Source: Synaphobranchus kaupii (lineage: Eukaryota; Chordata; Actinopteri; Anguilliformes; Synaphobranchidae). Taken from it: 64,000 nucleotides of DNA. Both the position numbers and the translations under genes were made by a program. The stretch is from contig CM056389.1 of assembly GCA_029718625.1 (NCBI GenBank), positions 7,655,315 to 7,719,314 of the forward strand, given 5' to 3'. Below the pieces are notes generated by a model. That model saw only the letters and a program-made list of their open reading frames with translations. It made no database searches and had not been told where the DNA came from. This document shows positions 1 to 12,400 of this stretch, one piece after another (within the stretch, counting starts at the first letter, position 1; each line of letters starts with the position of its first letter).

Positions 1-633
1 GGCTGTAGCGGTAATGGCGGAGGGGAGACGGGCTGTAGCGGTAATGGCGGGGGGGGAGACGGGCTGTAGCGGTAATGGCGGGAGGGGAGACGGTCTGTAG
101 CGGTAATGGCGGAGGGGAGACGGGCTGTAGGGGTAATGGCGGGAGGGGAGACGGGCTGTAGCGGTAATGGCGGAAGGGAGACGGGCTGTAGCGGTAATGG
201 CGGAGGGGAGACGGGCTGTAGCGGTAATGGCGGAGGGGAGACGGGCTGTAGCGATAATGGCGGAGGGGAGACGGGCTGTAGCGGTAATGGCGGGAGGGGA
301 GACGGGCTGCAGCGGTAATGGCGGAGGGGGAGACGGGCTGTAACGGTAATGGCGGAGGGGAGACGGGCTGTAGCGGTAATGGCGGGAGGGGAGACGGGCT
401 GTAGCGGTAATGGCGGAGGGGAGACGGGCTGTAGCGGTAATGGCTGGAGGGGAGACGGGCTGTAGGGGTAATGGCGGGAGGGGAGACAGGCTGTAGCGGT
501 AATGGCAGGGGGGAGACGGGCTGTAGCGGTAATGGCGGAGGGGAGACAGGCTGTAGCGGTAATGACGGAGGGGTGACGGGCTGTAGCTGTAATGGCGGAG
601 GGGAGACGGGCTGTAGCGGTAATGGCGAGGAGA
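1..633. repeat. 30-bp G-rich minisatellite, about 21 copies, cut by the window edge
   Basis: Direct tandem repeats with a unit near 30 bp that starts GGCTGTAGCGGTAATGGCGG and continues with AGGGGAGACG. Units vary by one or two bases in length, mostly in the G runs, so this array is not in strict register. The plus strand is very G-rich and the unit keeps two CpG sites. The array enters the window from the left, so its true length is unknown. Any reading frame across it is a by-product of the repeat. Confidence 0.95.
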
Positions 634-1384
634 GCTTGGGTTCAGTGAACAATAATAAAAAAATGTGAGGAATGTAAAGGCGCTGCCTGAAGCTTCCAGA
701 TCCAATCCCTCTGTGAGCCGACGTGCTGCCGATTTAAAAGAAAAAAAGAAAAGTAAAGAAAAAGAAAGCAAAAATTATTCTTTTGGTATTTCTTTTTTTA
801 TCAATTTATTTGGCGGACGTTTTTATCCAGGGTTACAAGGCCATCACAGAGAGCCATCGTCTCTGTGACGAGAAGCCTGAAAGAGCAAGGCCGCAGGTCC
901 GTTTGGGTAGGTAACAGAGTGACACGGCCGATCGAGATACTGCAAATGGATCAACACTGAAACAACCACCAGGGAAATCTCACAGCACGTATAGGGCCTC
1001 ACAAAATAAAACCAGATAAACCACACGATCTGGAACACAGCAAGCACCAAAACAAAGAATGGTGTTAAGAAGGGAAAGATTTTGTGTGTGCCCTGATGTC
1101 AGATTCAGAGGCAAACTCTGACCAGTAAACAGCGTCTTAAATCAAAAAACCTGGTTTCTGAGAAGCCGCCCTTGGAATCCTCTGTCATGGAGCCCCCCCT
1201 CCAGAATCCTCCTGGCGTTCCGGTCTGATTTCAGCTGCTGTAGAACATTCCAGGCCTCTTCGTACGCAGGAGCTTCATCCCGTCTGGACACGCCGCTCTC
1301 ACAGAAGGCTGAGTCACTTTCCCTGCTTGTTTATAGGACTGCAGTCTATTCCCCCGCCTCCAGAGGGCCTAATTCAGCTGATCT
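634..1384. other. No gene seen; A-rich tract and a possible L2-type tail fragment
   Basis: Non-repetitive sequence between two arrays. An A-rich stretch lies near 735-775. At about 800-833 the sequence TTTATTTGGCGGACGTTTTT followed by ATCCAGGG resembles a diverged minus-strand 3' tail of the L2-type LINE found again at 52.4 kb, where the word is TTAGCAGACGCTTTTATCC. I see no convincing exon here. Confidence 0.5.
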
Positions 1385-1995
1385 CACAAAGCAGTGATGC
1401 GTTAGCGGTGCTGGTTACTTGTGCTGCATTACAGTGCCAGTTAGCATGCTGCGTTAGCGGTGCTGGTTACTTGTGCTGCATTATGGTGCCAGTTAGCATG
1501 CTGATTAGCGGTGCTGCGTTAGCGGTGCTGGCTACTTGTGCTGCATTATGGTGCCAGTTAGCATGCTGATCAGCACTGCTAACCAACACCGGTAACACAG
1601 CATTAGCTGTGCTGTGTTACCGGTGTTGGTTAGCAGTGCTGATTAGCTGTGTCCTGTTAGTGGTGCTGATTAGCTATGCTGCGTTAGCAGTACTGATTAG
1701 CGGTTCTGTATTAGCAGTGCTGGGTACCGGTGTTGGTTAGCAGTACTGATTAGCTGTGTCGTGTTAGTGGTGCTGGTTAGCTATGCTGCGTTAGCAGTGT
1801 TGGTTACCGGTGTTGGTTAGCAGTGCTGATTAGCTGTGTCATGTTAGTGGTGCTGGTTAGCTATGCTGCGTTAGCAGTGTTGGTTAACGGTGTTGGTTAG
1901 CAGTGCTGATTAGCTGTGTCGTGTTAGTGGTGCTGGTTAGCTATGCTGTGTTAGCATTGCTGGTTAGCGGTTCTGTTTTAGCAGTGCTGGGTGGG
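1385..1995. repeat. Degenerate minisatellite built on GTTAGC(A/G)GTGCTG
   Basis: A short motif GTTAGCNGTGCTG is repeated with TTAGC and GCTG words throughout. Around 1625-1985 it is organised in a longer period near 79-80 bp: the word GGTGTTGGTTAGCAG recurs near 1622, 1730, 1809 and 1888. The left part (1385-1575) has another arrangement with GTGCCAGTTAGCATGCTG. The two parts meet at an inverted segment that forms a hairpin. Confidence 0.85.
1566..1646. repeat. Inverted repeat: 36-bp stem, 9-nt loop
   Basis: The left arm is 1566-1601 and the right arm 1611-1646. The arms are reverse complements with one mismatch, separated by nine bases (1602-1610). The arm contains AACCAACACCGGTAACACAG, and the right arm reads back CTGTGTTACCGGTGTTGGTT. 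It lies inside the GTTAGC minisatellite, so it is probably an inversion of one repeat segment. A single-stranded copy would fold into a strong hairpin. No evidence of a microRNA gene. Confidence 0.85.
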
Positions 1996-2040
1996 TGGGG
2001 TCTGTGATGGTGGAGGTTTGGGTTCAGCGTGAGGATGGGA

Positions 2041-2215
2041 CTAGGGGTGATGGGGTAGTGGGAGGGGGGGGGGGGGGGTATGTAGGTCACCCAGGCAGAA
2101 CGCTCTGCTCTGTCCCAGAGGAGGTTGTTACATAAACAGGGTTGGACTCTGGATTTGATCACCCTGGGCTCAGCTCCGGGGGTGGGGGGGGTGGGGGCGG
2201 GTTGGGGGGGTTGGT
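2041..2215. other. G-rich stretch with homopolymer G runs
   Basis: Runs of G at about 2064-2078 and GGTGGGGGGGGTGGGGGCGGG around 2178-2200 break up otherwise ordinary sequence. They have quadruplex potential on the plus strand. No coding evidence. Confidence 0.6.
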
Positions 2216-2227
2216 TCTCGGAGGGAT

Positions 2228-2784
2228 CTCAAACTCCAGTCCTGGGGGGGAGTTTGCTGCAGTACTGCAATGTATTCTAAATATGTGGAAAATATAATGA
2301 TAAAAATATTTAACGGTAAAACAATTGAAAAATTATTACATATTACAGTATCTGAAATCAATACTTGCGGCTATAATGAGTGCAATAGCACATATATTGT
2401 CTTTTGCTTCGAAATGCCTAAATCAGCTGAACGAAAAAAGAAGGAAAACTATACACTATACAGTATATAGTATACATTACATAACATCCTCCTGGATTGG
2501 AGTTAAATCTGCAGACGCTGCCGCCCCTCCAGGACTGGAGTTAAACCTGCAGACACTGCGGCCCTCCAGGACTGGAGTTTAACCTGTAGGCACTGCCGCC
2601 CCTCCAGGACTGGAGTAAACCTGCAGACACTGCGGCCCTCCAGGACTGGAGTTAAACCTACAGACACTGCGGCCCTACAGGACTGGAGCTAAACCTGCAG
2701 ACACTGCGGCCCTCCAGGACTGGAGTTAAACCTGCAGACACTGCGGCCCTCCAGGACTGGAGTTAAACCTGCAGGCACTGCGGC
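2228..2784. mobile_element. hAT-like non-autonomous element with a multiplied right end
   Basis: The left end (2228-2245) reads CTCAAACTCCAGTCCTGG. The sequence CCTCCAGGACTGGAGTT at the right is its reverse complement. This terminal pair is common in fish non-autonomous hAT elements (recalled, not searched). The interior, about 2260-2480, is AT-rich without coding capacity. The right end is repeated eight times (2486-2784) instead of occurring once. A target-site duplication could not be identified. Confidence 0.5.
2486..2784. repeat. 37-bp minisatellite, 8 copies, made of a transposon end
   Basis: Eight units of 36-38 bp, each starting CCTCCAGGACTGGAGTTAAA and ending in CTGCAGACACTGCGGC with few changes. 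The unit begins with the small palindrome CTCCAGgACTGGAG. It matches the right terminal region of the hAT-like element described for 2228-2784, so the array appears to have grown from that end. Confidence 0.9.
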
Positions 2785-3728
2785 TTTTATTATTTATTTA
2801 ACATAATCTTTATGCATTTTACTCAAAATAACTTTAAAAAATTATAATTTTTAAAAATTATTTTACTTAGGAAGTGTTATATGTTTCCCCAAATGCGACT
2901 GTTTTTTGGTGATTCAGACCTGCAACCTCCTGTTCACAAATCAAATTCCCTGGATTAATTCTTGCATGTTTTTTTTTCTGCAGGAAGAAGGAAGTTTATT
3001 TTTTCACTGTAAATTCCACTACTCAGCAATTCATTCCTGCTCTTTAGGAGGAGGAAGAAGAAGAAATCAAAAAGCATGAAAAAAAAAAAACTAAAAAAAG
3101 AAACGGGCAAAAGCACAAGCAGGCGCATTAAGAGTAGCAGTTCTGCTGAAACCACAACACAAACCGGTTTGTCCAGGGGAGACCGTGTTCCATTACGTGC
3201 ATGAGTGTAATCTATGTAGGCTGTGGAACCGTGAAGGCCTAGGGGGCGGCAGGATTTAAATGCTCCACACACCCTCCCCTTTGCCCCCTCCCAGGCAAAT
3301 CTGCTCCAAACCGGAGGGCAGAGTCCATGGATCAGCAGGCACTCTCAAAGTAGGTCAAAAGTAAGGCCCTGTGACTCAGTGCTGAGTTTGTGACAGGAGA
3401 CAGCCAGACCCTGGCAGGTAAAAGACTCCTGTGTCGTTTAGGAGCGCCCCCCCCCCCCACCACCACCACCACACTAGAACCACCCGGGTAACAGAATCAC
3501 GCTCTTGCAACATCATTCGGTTCAGGGGCAAAGTTGCAGTGCGTTGCCGTAGCGACGTAAAGTCAAAGGGACAAGGGTGTACCTGATGTGACTACACCGC
3601 AACGTTGCCTGGTTACAAATGCAAAAATTTCCTATGCAGCTCAACAAATGTCCTGGCAGCTTTCATTTTAAATCATGTAACAGCTTGACATGAATTAAGT
3701 GACTGAGATAAAAATGTGTGTGGTGGCG
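2785..3728. other. Unique, partly AT-rich sequence before the large array; no gene seen
   Basis: Contains an A/T-rich block (2800-2870), a GAA/A-rich run (3045-3110) and a C run followed by CAC triplets (3448-3470). Short open frames across the purine tract are low-complexity. No splice-flanked exon or promoter stands out. The array begins without a transition zone, next to GTGTGTGGTGGC at about 3718. Confidence 0.6.
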
Positions 3729-6700
3729 GTTAATAGCGGGCTCTATGCGATGGAGGTTAGTAGTGGGCTCTATGCGATGGAGGTTAATAGTGGGCTCTAT
3801 GTGATGGAGGTTAGTAGCGGGCTCTATGCGATGGTGGTTAGTAGCAGGCTCTATGCGATAGTGGTTAGTAGCGGGCTCTATGCGATGGTGGTTAGTAGTG
3901 GGCTCTATGTGATGGAGGTTAGTAGCGGGCTCTATGTGATGGAGGTTAGTAGTGGGCTCTATGTGATGGAGGTTAGTAGCGGGCTCTATGTGATGGAGGT
4001 TAGTAGTGGGCTCTATGTGATGGAGGTTAGTAGTGGGCTCTATGTGATGGAGGTTAGTAGCGGGCTCTATGCGATGGAGGTTAGTAGCGGGCTCTATGCG
4101 ATGGAGGTTAGTAGCGGGCTCTATGCGATGGAGGTTAGTAGTGGGCTCTATGCGATGGTGGTTAGTAGCGGGCTCTATGCGATGGAGGTTAGTAGTGGGC
4201 TCTATGCGATGGTGGTTAGTAGTGGGCTCTATGCGATGGAGGTTAGTAGTGGGCTCTATGCGATGGTGGTTAGTAGCGGGCTCTATGCGATGGAGGTTAG
4301 TAGCGGGCTCTATGTGATGGAGGTTAGTAGCGGGCTCTATGCGATAGTGGTTAGTAGCGGGCTCTATGTGATGGTGGTTAGTAGCGGGCTCTATGCGATA
4401 GTGGTTAGTAGCGGACTCTATGTGATGGTGGTTAGTAGCGGGCTCTATGTGATGGAGGTTAGTAGCGGGCTCTATGTGATGGAGGTTAGTAGCGGGCTCT
4501 ATGCGATAGTGGTTAGTAGTGGGCTCTATGTGATGGAGGTTAGTAGCGGGCTCTATGTGATGGAGGTTAGTAGTGGGCTCTATGTGATGGAGGTTAGTAG
4601 CGGGCTCTATGCGATGGCGGTTAGTAGCGGGCTCTATGTGATGGAGGTTAGTAGTGGGCTCTATGTGATGGAGGTTAGTAGCGGGCTCTATGTGATGGAG
4701 GTTAGTAGTGGGCTCTATGTGATGGAGGTTAGTAGCAGGCTCTATGTGATGGCGGTTAGTAGCGGGCTCTATGTGATGGAGGTTAGTAGTGGGCTCTATG
4801 TGATGGAGGTTAGTAGCAGGCTCTATGTGATGGCGGTTAGTAGCGGGCTCTATGTGATGGAGGTTAGTAGCGGGCTCTATGCGATGGAGGTTAGTAGTGG
4901 GCTCTATGTGATGGAGGTTAGTAGCGGGCTCTATGCGATGGAGGTTAGTAGTGGGCTCTATGCGATGGCGGTTAGTAGCGGGCTCTATGCGATGGAGGTT
5001 AGTAGCGGGCTCTATGTGATGGAGGTTAGTAGCGGGCTCTATGCGATGGAGGTTAGTAGTGGGCTCTATGCGATAGTGGTTAGTAGTGGGCTCTATGTGA
5101 TGGAGGTTAGTAGCGGGCTCTATGTGATGGAGGTTAGTAGTGGGCTCTATGTGATGGAGGTTAGTAGCGGGCTCTATGCGATGGCGGTTAGTAGCGGGCT
5201 CTATGTGATGGAGGTTAGTAGCGGGCTCTATGTGATGGAGGTTAGTAGCGGGCTCTATGCGATGGAGGTTAGTAGCGGGCTCTATGCGATGGAGGTTAGT
5301 AGTGGGCTCTATGTGATGGAGGTTAGTAGCGGGCTCTATGCGATAGTGGTTAGTAGCGGGCTCTATGTGATGGAGGTTAGTAGTGGGCTCTATGTGATGG
5401 AGGTTAGTAGTGGGCTCTATGTGATGGAGGTTAGTAGTGGGCTCTATGTGATGGAGGTTAGTAGTGGGCTCTATGTGATGGAGGTTAGTAGTGGGCTCTA
5501 TGTGATGGAGGTTAGTAGTGGGCTCTATGTGATGGAGGTTAGTAGTGGGCTCTATGTGATGGAGGTTAGTAGTGGGCTCTATGCGATGGAGGTTAGTAGT
5601 GGGCTCTATGCGATGGAGGTTAGTAGTGGGCTCTATGTGATGGAGGTTAGTAGTGGGCTCTATGCGATGGAGGTTAGTAGCGGGCTCTATGTGATGGTGG
5701 TTAGTAGCGGGCTCTATGTGATGGTGGTTAGTAGCGGGCTCTATGTGATGGAGGTTAGTAGCGGGCTCTATGTGATGGTGGTTAGTAGCGGGCTCTATGT
5801 GATGGTGGTTAGTAGCGGGCTCTATGTGATGGCGGTTAGTAGCGGGCTCTATGTGATGGCGGTTAGTAGCGGGCTCTATGTGATGGAGGTTAGTAGCGGG
5901 CTCTATGTGATGGAGGTTAGTAGTGGGCTCTATGCGATGGAGGTTAGTAGTGGGCTCTATGCGATGGTGGTTAGTAGCGGGCTCTATGTGATGGAGGTTA
6001 GTAGCGAGCTCTATGCGATAGTGGTTAGTAGCGGGCTCTATGTGATGGAGGTTAGTAGTGGGCTCTATGTGATGGAGGTTAGTAGTGGGCTCTATGTGAT
6101 GGAGGTTAGTAGTGGGCTCTATGTGATGGAGGTTAGTAGCGGGCTCTATGCGATGGAGGTTAGTAGCGGGCTCTATGTGATGGAGGTTAGTAGCGAGCTC
6201 TATGCGATAGTGGTTAGTAGCGGGCTCTATGTGATGGCAGTTAGTAGCGGGCTCTATGCGATGGAGGTTAGTAGCGGGCTCTATGCGATGGAGGTTAGTA
6301 GCGGGCTCTATGCGATGGAGGTTAGTAGCGGGCTCTATGCGATGGAGGTTAGTAGCGGGCTCTATGCGATGGAGGTTAGTAGTGGGCTCTATGCGATGGA
6401 GGTTAGTAGCGGGCTCTATGTGATGGTGGTTAGTAGCGGGCTCTATGTGATGGTGGTTAGTAGCGGGCTCTATGTGATGGAGGTTAGTAGCGGGCTCTAT
6501 GTGATGGTGGTTAGTAGCGGGCTCTATGCGATGGTGGTTAGTAGTGGGCTCTATGCGATGGAGGTTAGTAGCGGGCTCTATGTGATGGTGGTTAGTAGCG
6601 GGCTCTATGTGATGGAGGTTAGTAGTGGGCTCTATGCGATGGAGGTTAGTAGTGGGCTCTATGCGATGGTGGTTAGTAGCGGGCTCTATGCGATGGAGGT

Positions 6701-7659
6701 TAGTAGCGGGCTCTATGTGATGGAGGTTAGTAGCGGGCTCTATGCGATAGTGGTTAGTAGCGGGCTCTATGTGATGGCAGTTAGTAGCGGGCTCTATGCG
6801 ATGGAGGTTAGTAGCGGGCTCTATGCGATGGAGGTTAGTAGCGGGCTCTATGCGATGGAGGTTAGTAGCGGGCTCTATGCGATGGAGGTTAGTAGCGGGC
6901 TCTATGCGATGGAGGTTAGTAGCGGGCTCTATGCGATAGTGGTTAGTAGCGGGCTCTATGTGATGGTGGTTAGTAGCGGGCTCTATGTGATGGTGGTTAG
7001 TAGTGGGCTCTATGCGATGGAGGTTAGTAGCGGGCTCTATGCGATGGAGGTTAGTAGCGGGCTCTATGCGATGGAGGTTAGTAGCGGGCTCTATGCGATA
7101 GTGGTTAGTAGCGGGCTCTATGTGATGGTGGTTAGTAGCGGGCTCTATGCGATGGAGGTTAGTAGCGGGCTCTATGCGATAGTGGTTAGTAGCGGGCTCT
7201 ATGTGATGGAGGTTAGTAGCGGGCTCTATGTGATGGTGGTTAGTAGCGGGCTCTATGCGATAGTGGTTAGTAGCGGGCTCTATGTGATGGAGGTTAGTAG
7301 TGGGCTCTATGTGATGGAGGTTAGTAGTGGGCTCTATGCGATAGTGGTTAGTAGTGGGCTCTATGTGATGGTGGTTAGTAGCGGGCTCTATGTGATGGAG
7401 GTTAGTAGTGGGCTCTATGTGATGGAGGTTAGTAGCGGGCTCTATGCGATGGAGGTTAGTAGCGGGCTCTATGCGATAGTGGTTAGTAGCGGGCTCTATG
7501 CGATGGCGGTTAGTAGTGGGCTCTATGTGATGGAGGTTAGTAGCGGGCTCTATGTGATGGAGGTTAGTAGTGGGCTCTATGTGATGGAGGTTAGTAGCGG
7601 GCTCTATGCGATGGAGGTTAGTAGCGGGCTCTATGCGATAGTGGTTAGTAGCGGGCTCT

Positions 7660-9474
7660 ATGCGATGGCGGTTAGTAGTGGGCTCTATGCGATGGCGGTT
7701 AGTAGCGGGCTCTATGCGATGGCGGTTAGTAGCGGGCTCTATGCGATGGCGGTTAGTAGCGGGCTCTATGCGATGGCGGTTAGTAGCGGGCTCTATGCGA
7801 TGGCGGTTAGTAGCGGGCTCTATGCGATGGCGGTTAGTAGCGGGCTCTATGCGATGGCGGTTAGTAGCGGACTCTATGCGATGGAGGTTAGTAGCGGACT
7901 CTATGCGATGGTGGTTAGTAGTGGGCTCTATGTGATGGCGGTTAGTAGCGGGCTCTATGCAATGGCGGTTAATAGCGGGCTCTATGCGATGGCAGTTAGT
8001 AGCGGGCTCTATGCGATGGCGGTTAGTAGCGGGCTCTATGCGATGGCGGTTAGTAGTGGGCTCTATGTGATGGTGGTTAGTAGCGGGCTCTATGCGATGG
8101 AGGTTAGTAGCGGACTCTATGCGATGGTGGTTAGTAGCGGGCTCTATGCGATGGCGGTTAGTAGTGGGCTCTATGCGATGGCGGTTAATAGCGGGCTCTA
8201 TGCGATGGAGGTTAGTAGCGGGCTCTATGCGATGGCGGTTAGTAGCGGGCTCTATGCGATGGCGGTTAGTAGCGGGCTCTATGCGATGGCGGTTAGTAGC
8301 GGGCTCTATGCGATGGCGGTTAGTAGCGGGCTCTATGCGATGGAGGTTAGTAGCGGACTCTATGCGATGGCGGTTAATAGCGGGCTCTATGCGATGGCGG
8401 TTAATAGCGGGCTCTATGCGATGGCGGTTAGTAGCGGGCTCTATGCGATGGAGGTTAGTAGTGGGCTCTATGCGATGGCGGTTAGTAGCGGGCTCTATGC
8501 GATGGTGGTTAGTAGCGGGCTCTATGCGATGGAGGTTAGTAGCGGGCTCTATGCGATGGAGGTTAGTAGCGGGCTCTATGTGATGGAGGTTAGTAGCGGG
8601 CTCTATGCAATGGCGGTTAGTAGCGGGCTCTATGCGATGGAGGTTAGTAGCGGACTCTATGCGATGGCGGTTAATAGCGGGCTCTATGCGATGGCGGTTA
8701 GTAGCGGACTCTATGCGATGGCGGTTAATAGCGGGCTCTATGCGATGGCGGTTAATAGCGGGCTCTATGCGATGGCGGTTAGTAGCGGACTCTATGCGAT
8801 GGCGGTTAGTAGCGGACTCTATGCGATGGCGGTTAATAGCGGGCTCTATGCGATGGAGGTTAGTAGCGGGCTCTATGCGATGGTGGTTAGTAGCGGACTC
8901 TATGCGATGGAGGTTAGTAGCGGGCTCTATGCGATGGAGGTTAGTAGCGGACTCTATGCGATGGAGGTTAGTAGCGGGCTCTATGCGATGGAGGTTAGTA
9001 GCGGGCTCTATGCGATGGAGGTTAGTAGCGGGCTCTATGCGATGGTGGTTAGTAGCGGGCTCTATGCGATGGCGGTTAGTAGTGGGCTCTATGCGATGGC
9101 GGTTAGTAGTGGGCTCTATGCGATGGAGGTTAGTAGCGGGCTCTATGCGATGGCGGTTAGTAGTGGGCTCTATGCGATGGCGGTTAGTAGTGGGCTCTAT
9201 GCGATGGAGGTTAGTAGCGGGCTCTATGCGATGGCGGTTAGTAGCGGGCTCTATGCGATGGTGGTTAGTAGCGGGCTCTATGCGATGGCGGTTAGTAGTG
9301 GGCTCTATGCGATGGCGGTTAGTAGTGGGCTCTATGCGATGGCGGTTAGTAGCGGGCTCTATGCGATGGAGGTTAGTAGCGGGCTCTATGCGATGGTGGT
9401 TAGTAGTGGGCTCTATGCAATGGCGGTTAATAGTGGGCTCTATGCGATGGCGGTTAGTAGTGGGCTCTATGTGA
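7660..9474. repeat. Higher-order block A of the 27-bp array
   Basis: A CpG-rich run of units whose order of variants is repeated in blocks B (from 13741) and C (from 16036). Offset to B is 6075 bp at the left and 6102 bp at the right, so A has one 27-bp unit fewer. Near 8608 it shares with C (17005) a CpA variant (ATGCAATGG) that B lacks. Confidence 0.75.
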
Positions 9475-12400
9475 TGGAGGTTAGTAGCGGGCTCTATGTG
9501 ATGGAGGTTAGTAGTGGGCTCTATGTGATGGAGGTTAGTAGCGGGCTCTATGCGATGGTGGTTAGTAGTGGGCTCTATGCAATGGCGGTTAATAGTGGGC
9601 TCTATGCGATGGTGGTTAGTAGCGGGCTCTATGTGATGGAGGTTAGTAGCGGGCTCTATGTGATGGAGGTTAGTAGCGGGCTCTATGTGATGGAGGTTAG
9701 TAGCGGGCTCTATGTGATGGAGGTTAGTAGCGGGCTCTATGTAATGGAGGTTAGTAGCGGACTCTATGCGATGGAGGTTAGTAGCGGGCTCTATGCGATG
9801 GCGGTTAGTAGTGGGCTCTATGTGATGGTGGTTAGTAGTGGGCTCTATGCGATGGAGGTTAGTAGCGGGCTCTATGTAATGGAGGTTAGTAGCGGACTCT
9901 ATGCGATGGAGGTTAGTAGCGGGCTCTATGCGATGGAGGTTAGTAGCGGGCTCTATGTAATGGAGGTTAGTAGCGGACTCTATGCGATGGCGGTTAGTAG
10001 CGGGCTCTATGCGATGGAGGTTAGTAGCGGGCTCTATGCGATGGAGGTTAGTAGTGGGCTCTATGCGATGGTGGTTAGTAGCGGGCTCTATGCGATGGAG
10101 GTTAGTAGCAGGCTCTATGCGATGGAGGTTAGTAGCGGGCTCTATGCGATGGCGGTTAGTAGCGGGCTCTATGCGATGGTGGTTAGTAGCGGGCTCTATG
10201 CGATGGAGGTTAGTAGCGGGCTCTATGTGATGGAGGTTAGTAGCGGGCTCTATGCGATGGAGGTTAGTAGCGGGCTCTATGTGATGGAGGTTAGTAGCGG
10301 GCTCTATGCGATGGAGGTTAGTAGCGGGCTCTATGTGATGGAGGTTAGTAGCGGGCTCTATGCGATGGAGGTTAGTAGCAGGCTCTATGTGATGGCGGTT
10401 AGTAGCGGGCTCTATGCGATGGAGGTTAGTAGCGGGCTCTATGCGATGGAGGTTAGTAGTGGGCTCTATGCGATGGCGGTTAGTAGTGGGCTCTATGCGA
10501 TGGAGGTTAGTAGTGGGCTCTATGCGATGGAGGTTAGTAGCGGGCTCTATGTGATGGAGGTTAGTAGTGGGCTCTATGCGATGGTGGTTAGTAGCGGGCT
10601 CTATGTGATGGAGGTTAGTAGCGGGCTCTATGTGATGGAGGTTAGTAGCGGGCTCTATGCGATGGAGGTTAGTAGCGGACTCTATGCGATGGAGGTTAGT
10701 AGCGGGCTCTATGTGATGGTGGTTAGTAGTGGGCTCTATGCGATGGCGGTTAGTAGCGGGCTCTATGTGATGGTGGTTAGTAGTGGGCTCTATGCGATGG
10801 CGGTTAGTAGCGGGCTCTATGCGATGGCGGTTAATAGCGGGCTCTATGTGATGGAGGTTAGTAGCGGGCTCTATGCGATGGCGGTTAGTAGCAGGCTCTA
10901 TGCGATGGAGGTTAGTAGCGGGCTCTATGCGATGGAGGTTAGTAGCGGGCTCTATGCGATGGAGGTTAGTAGCAGGCTCTATGCGATGGCGGTTAGTAGC
11001 GGGCTCTATGCGATGGTGGTTAGTAGCGGGCTCTATGCGATGGAGGTTAGTAGCGGGCTCTATGCGATGGAGGTTAGTAGCGGGCTCTATGCGATGGAGG
11101 TTAGTAGCGGGCTCTATGCGATGGTGGTTAGTAGTGGGCTCTATGCGATGGAGGTTAGTAGCAGGCTCTATGCGATGGCGGTTAGTAGCGGGCTCTATGC
11201 GATGGTGGTTAGTAGCGGGCTCTATGCGATGGCGGTTAGTAGCGGGCTCTATGCGATGGCGGTTAGTAGCGGGCTCTATGTGATGGAGGTTAGTAGCAGG
11301 CTCTATGTGATGGAGGTTAGTAGCGGGCTCTATGCGATGGCGGTTAGTAGCGGGCTCTATGCGATGGCGGTTAGTAGCGGGCTCTATGCGATGGAGGTTA
11401 GTAGCAGGCTCTATGTGATGGAGGTTAGTAGCAGGCTCTATGCGATGGAGGTTAGTAGCGGGCTCTATGCGATGGAGGTTAGTAGCGGACTCTATGCGAT
11501 GGAGGTTAGTAGCGGGCTCTATGCGATGGAGGTTAGTAGCGGGCTCTATGCGATGGAGGTTAGTAGCGGGCTCTATGCGATGGTGGTTAGTAGCGGACTC
11601 TATGCGATGGCGGTTAGTAGCGGGCTCTATGCGATGGCGGTTAGTAGCGGGCTCTATGCGATGGCGGTTAGTAGTGGGCTCTATGCGATGGTGGTTAATA
11701 GCGGGCTCTATGCGATGGCGGTTAGTAGTGGGCTCTATGCGATGGTGGTTAATAGCGGGCTCTATGCGATGGTGGTTAATAGCGGGCTCTATGCGATGGT
11801 GGTTAGTAGCGGGCTCTATGCGATGGAGGTTAGTAGCAGGCTCTATGCGATGGCGGTTAGTAGTGGGCTCTATGCGATGGTGGTTAATAGCGGGCTCTAT
11901 GCGATGGTGGTTAATAGCGGGCTCTATGCGATGGTGGTTAGTAGCGGGCTCTATGCGATGGAGGTTAATAGCGGGCTCTATGCGATGGTGGTTAATAGCG
12001 GGCTCTATGCGATGGTGGTTAGTAGCAGGCTCTATGCGATGGCGGTTAGTAGTGGGCTCTATGCGATGGTGGTTAATAGCGGGCTCTATGCGATGGTGGT
12101 TAGTAGCAGGCTCTATGCGATGGAGGTTAATAGCGGGCTCTATGCGATGGAGGTTAGTAGCGGGCTCTATGCGATGGAGGTTAGTAGCGGGCTCTATGCG
12201 ATGGTGGTTAGTAGCAGGCTCTATGCGATGGAGGTTAGTAGCAGGCTCTATGCGATGGCGGTTAGTAGTGGGCTCTATGCGATGGTGGTTAGTAGCAGGC
12301 TCTATGCGATGGAGGTTAGTAGTGGGCTCTATGCGATGGAGGTTAGTAGCGGGCTCTATGCGATGGTGGTTAGTAGCAGGCTCTATGTGATGGTGGTTAG

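Noticed and set aside
2955..3272. Minus-strand frame of about 105 codons
   Set aside because: Largely a translation of a GAA/A-rich tract; hydrophobic and phenylalanine-rich part is low complexity.
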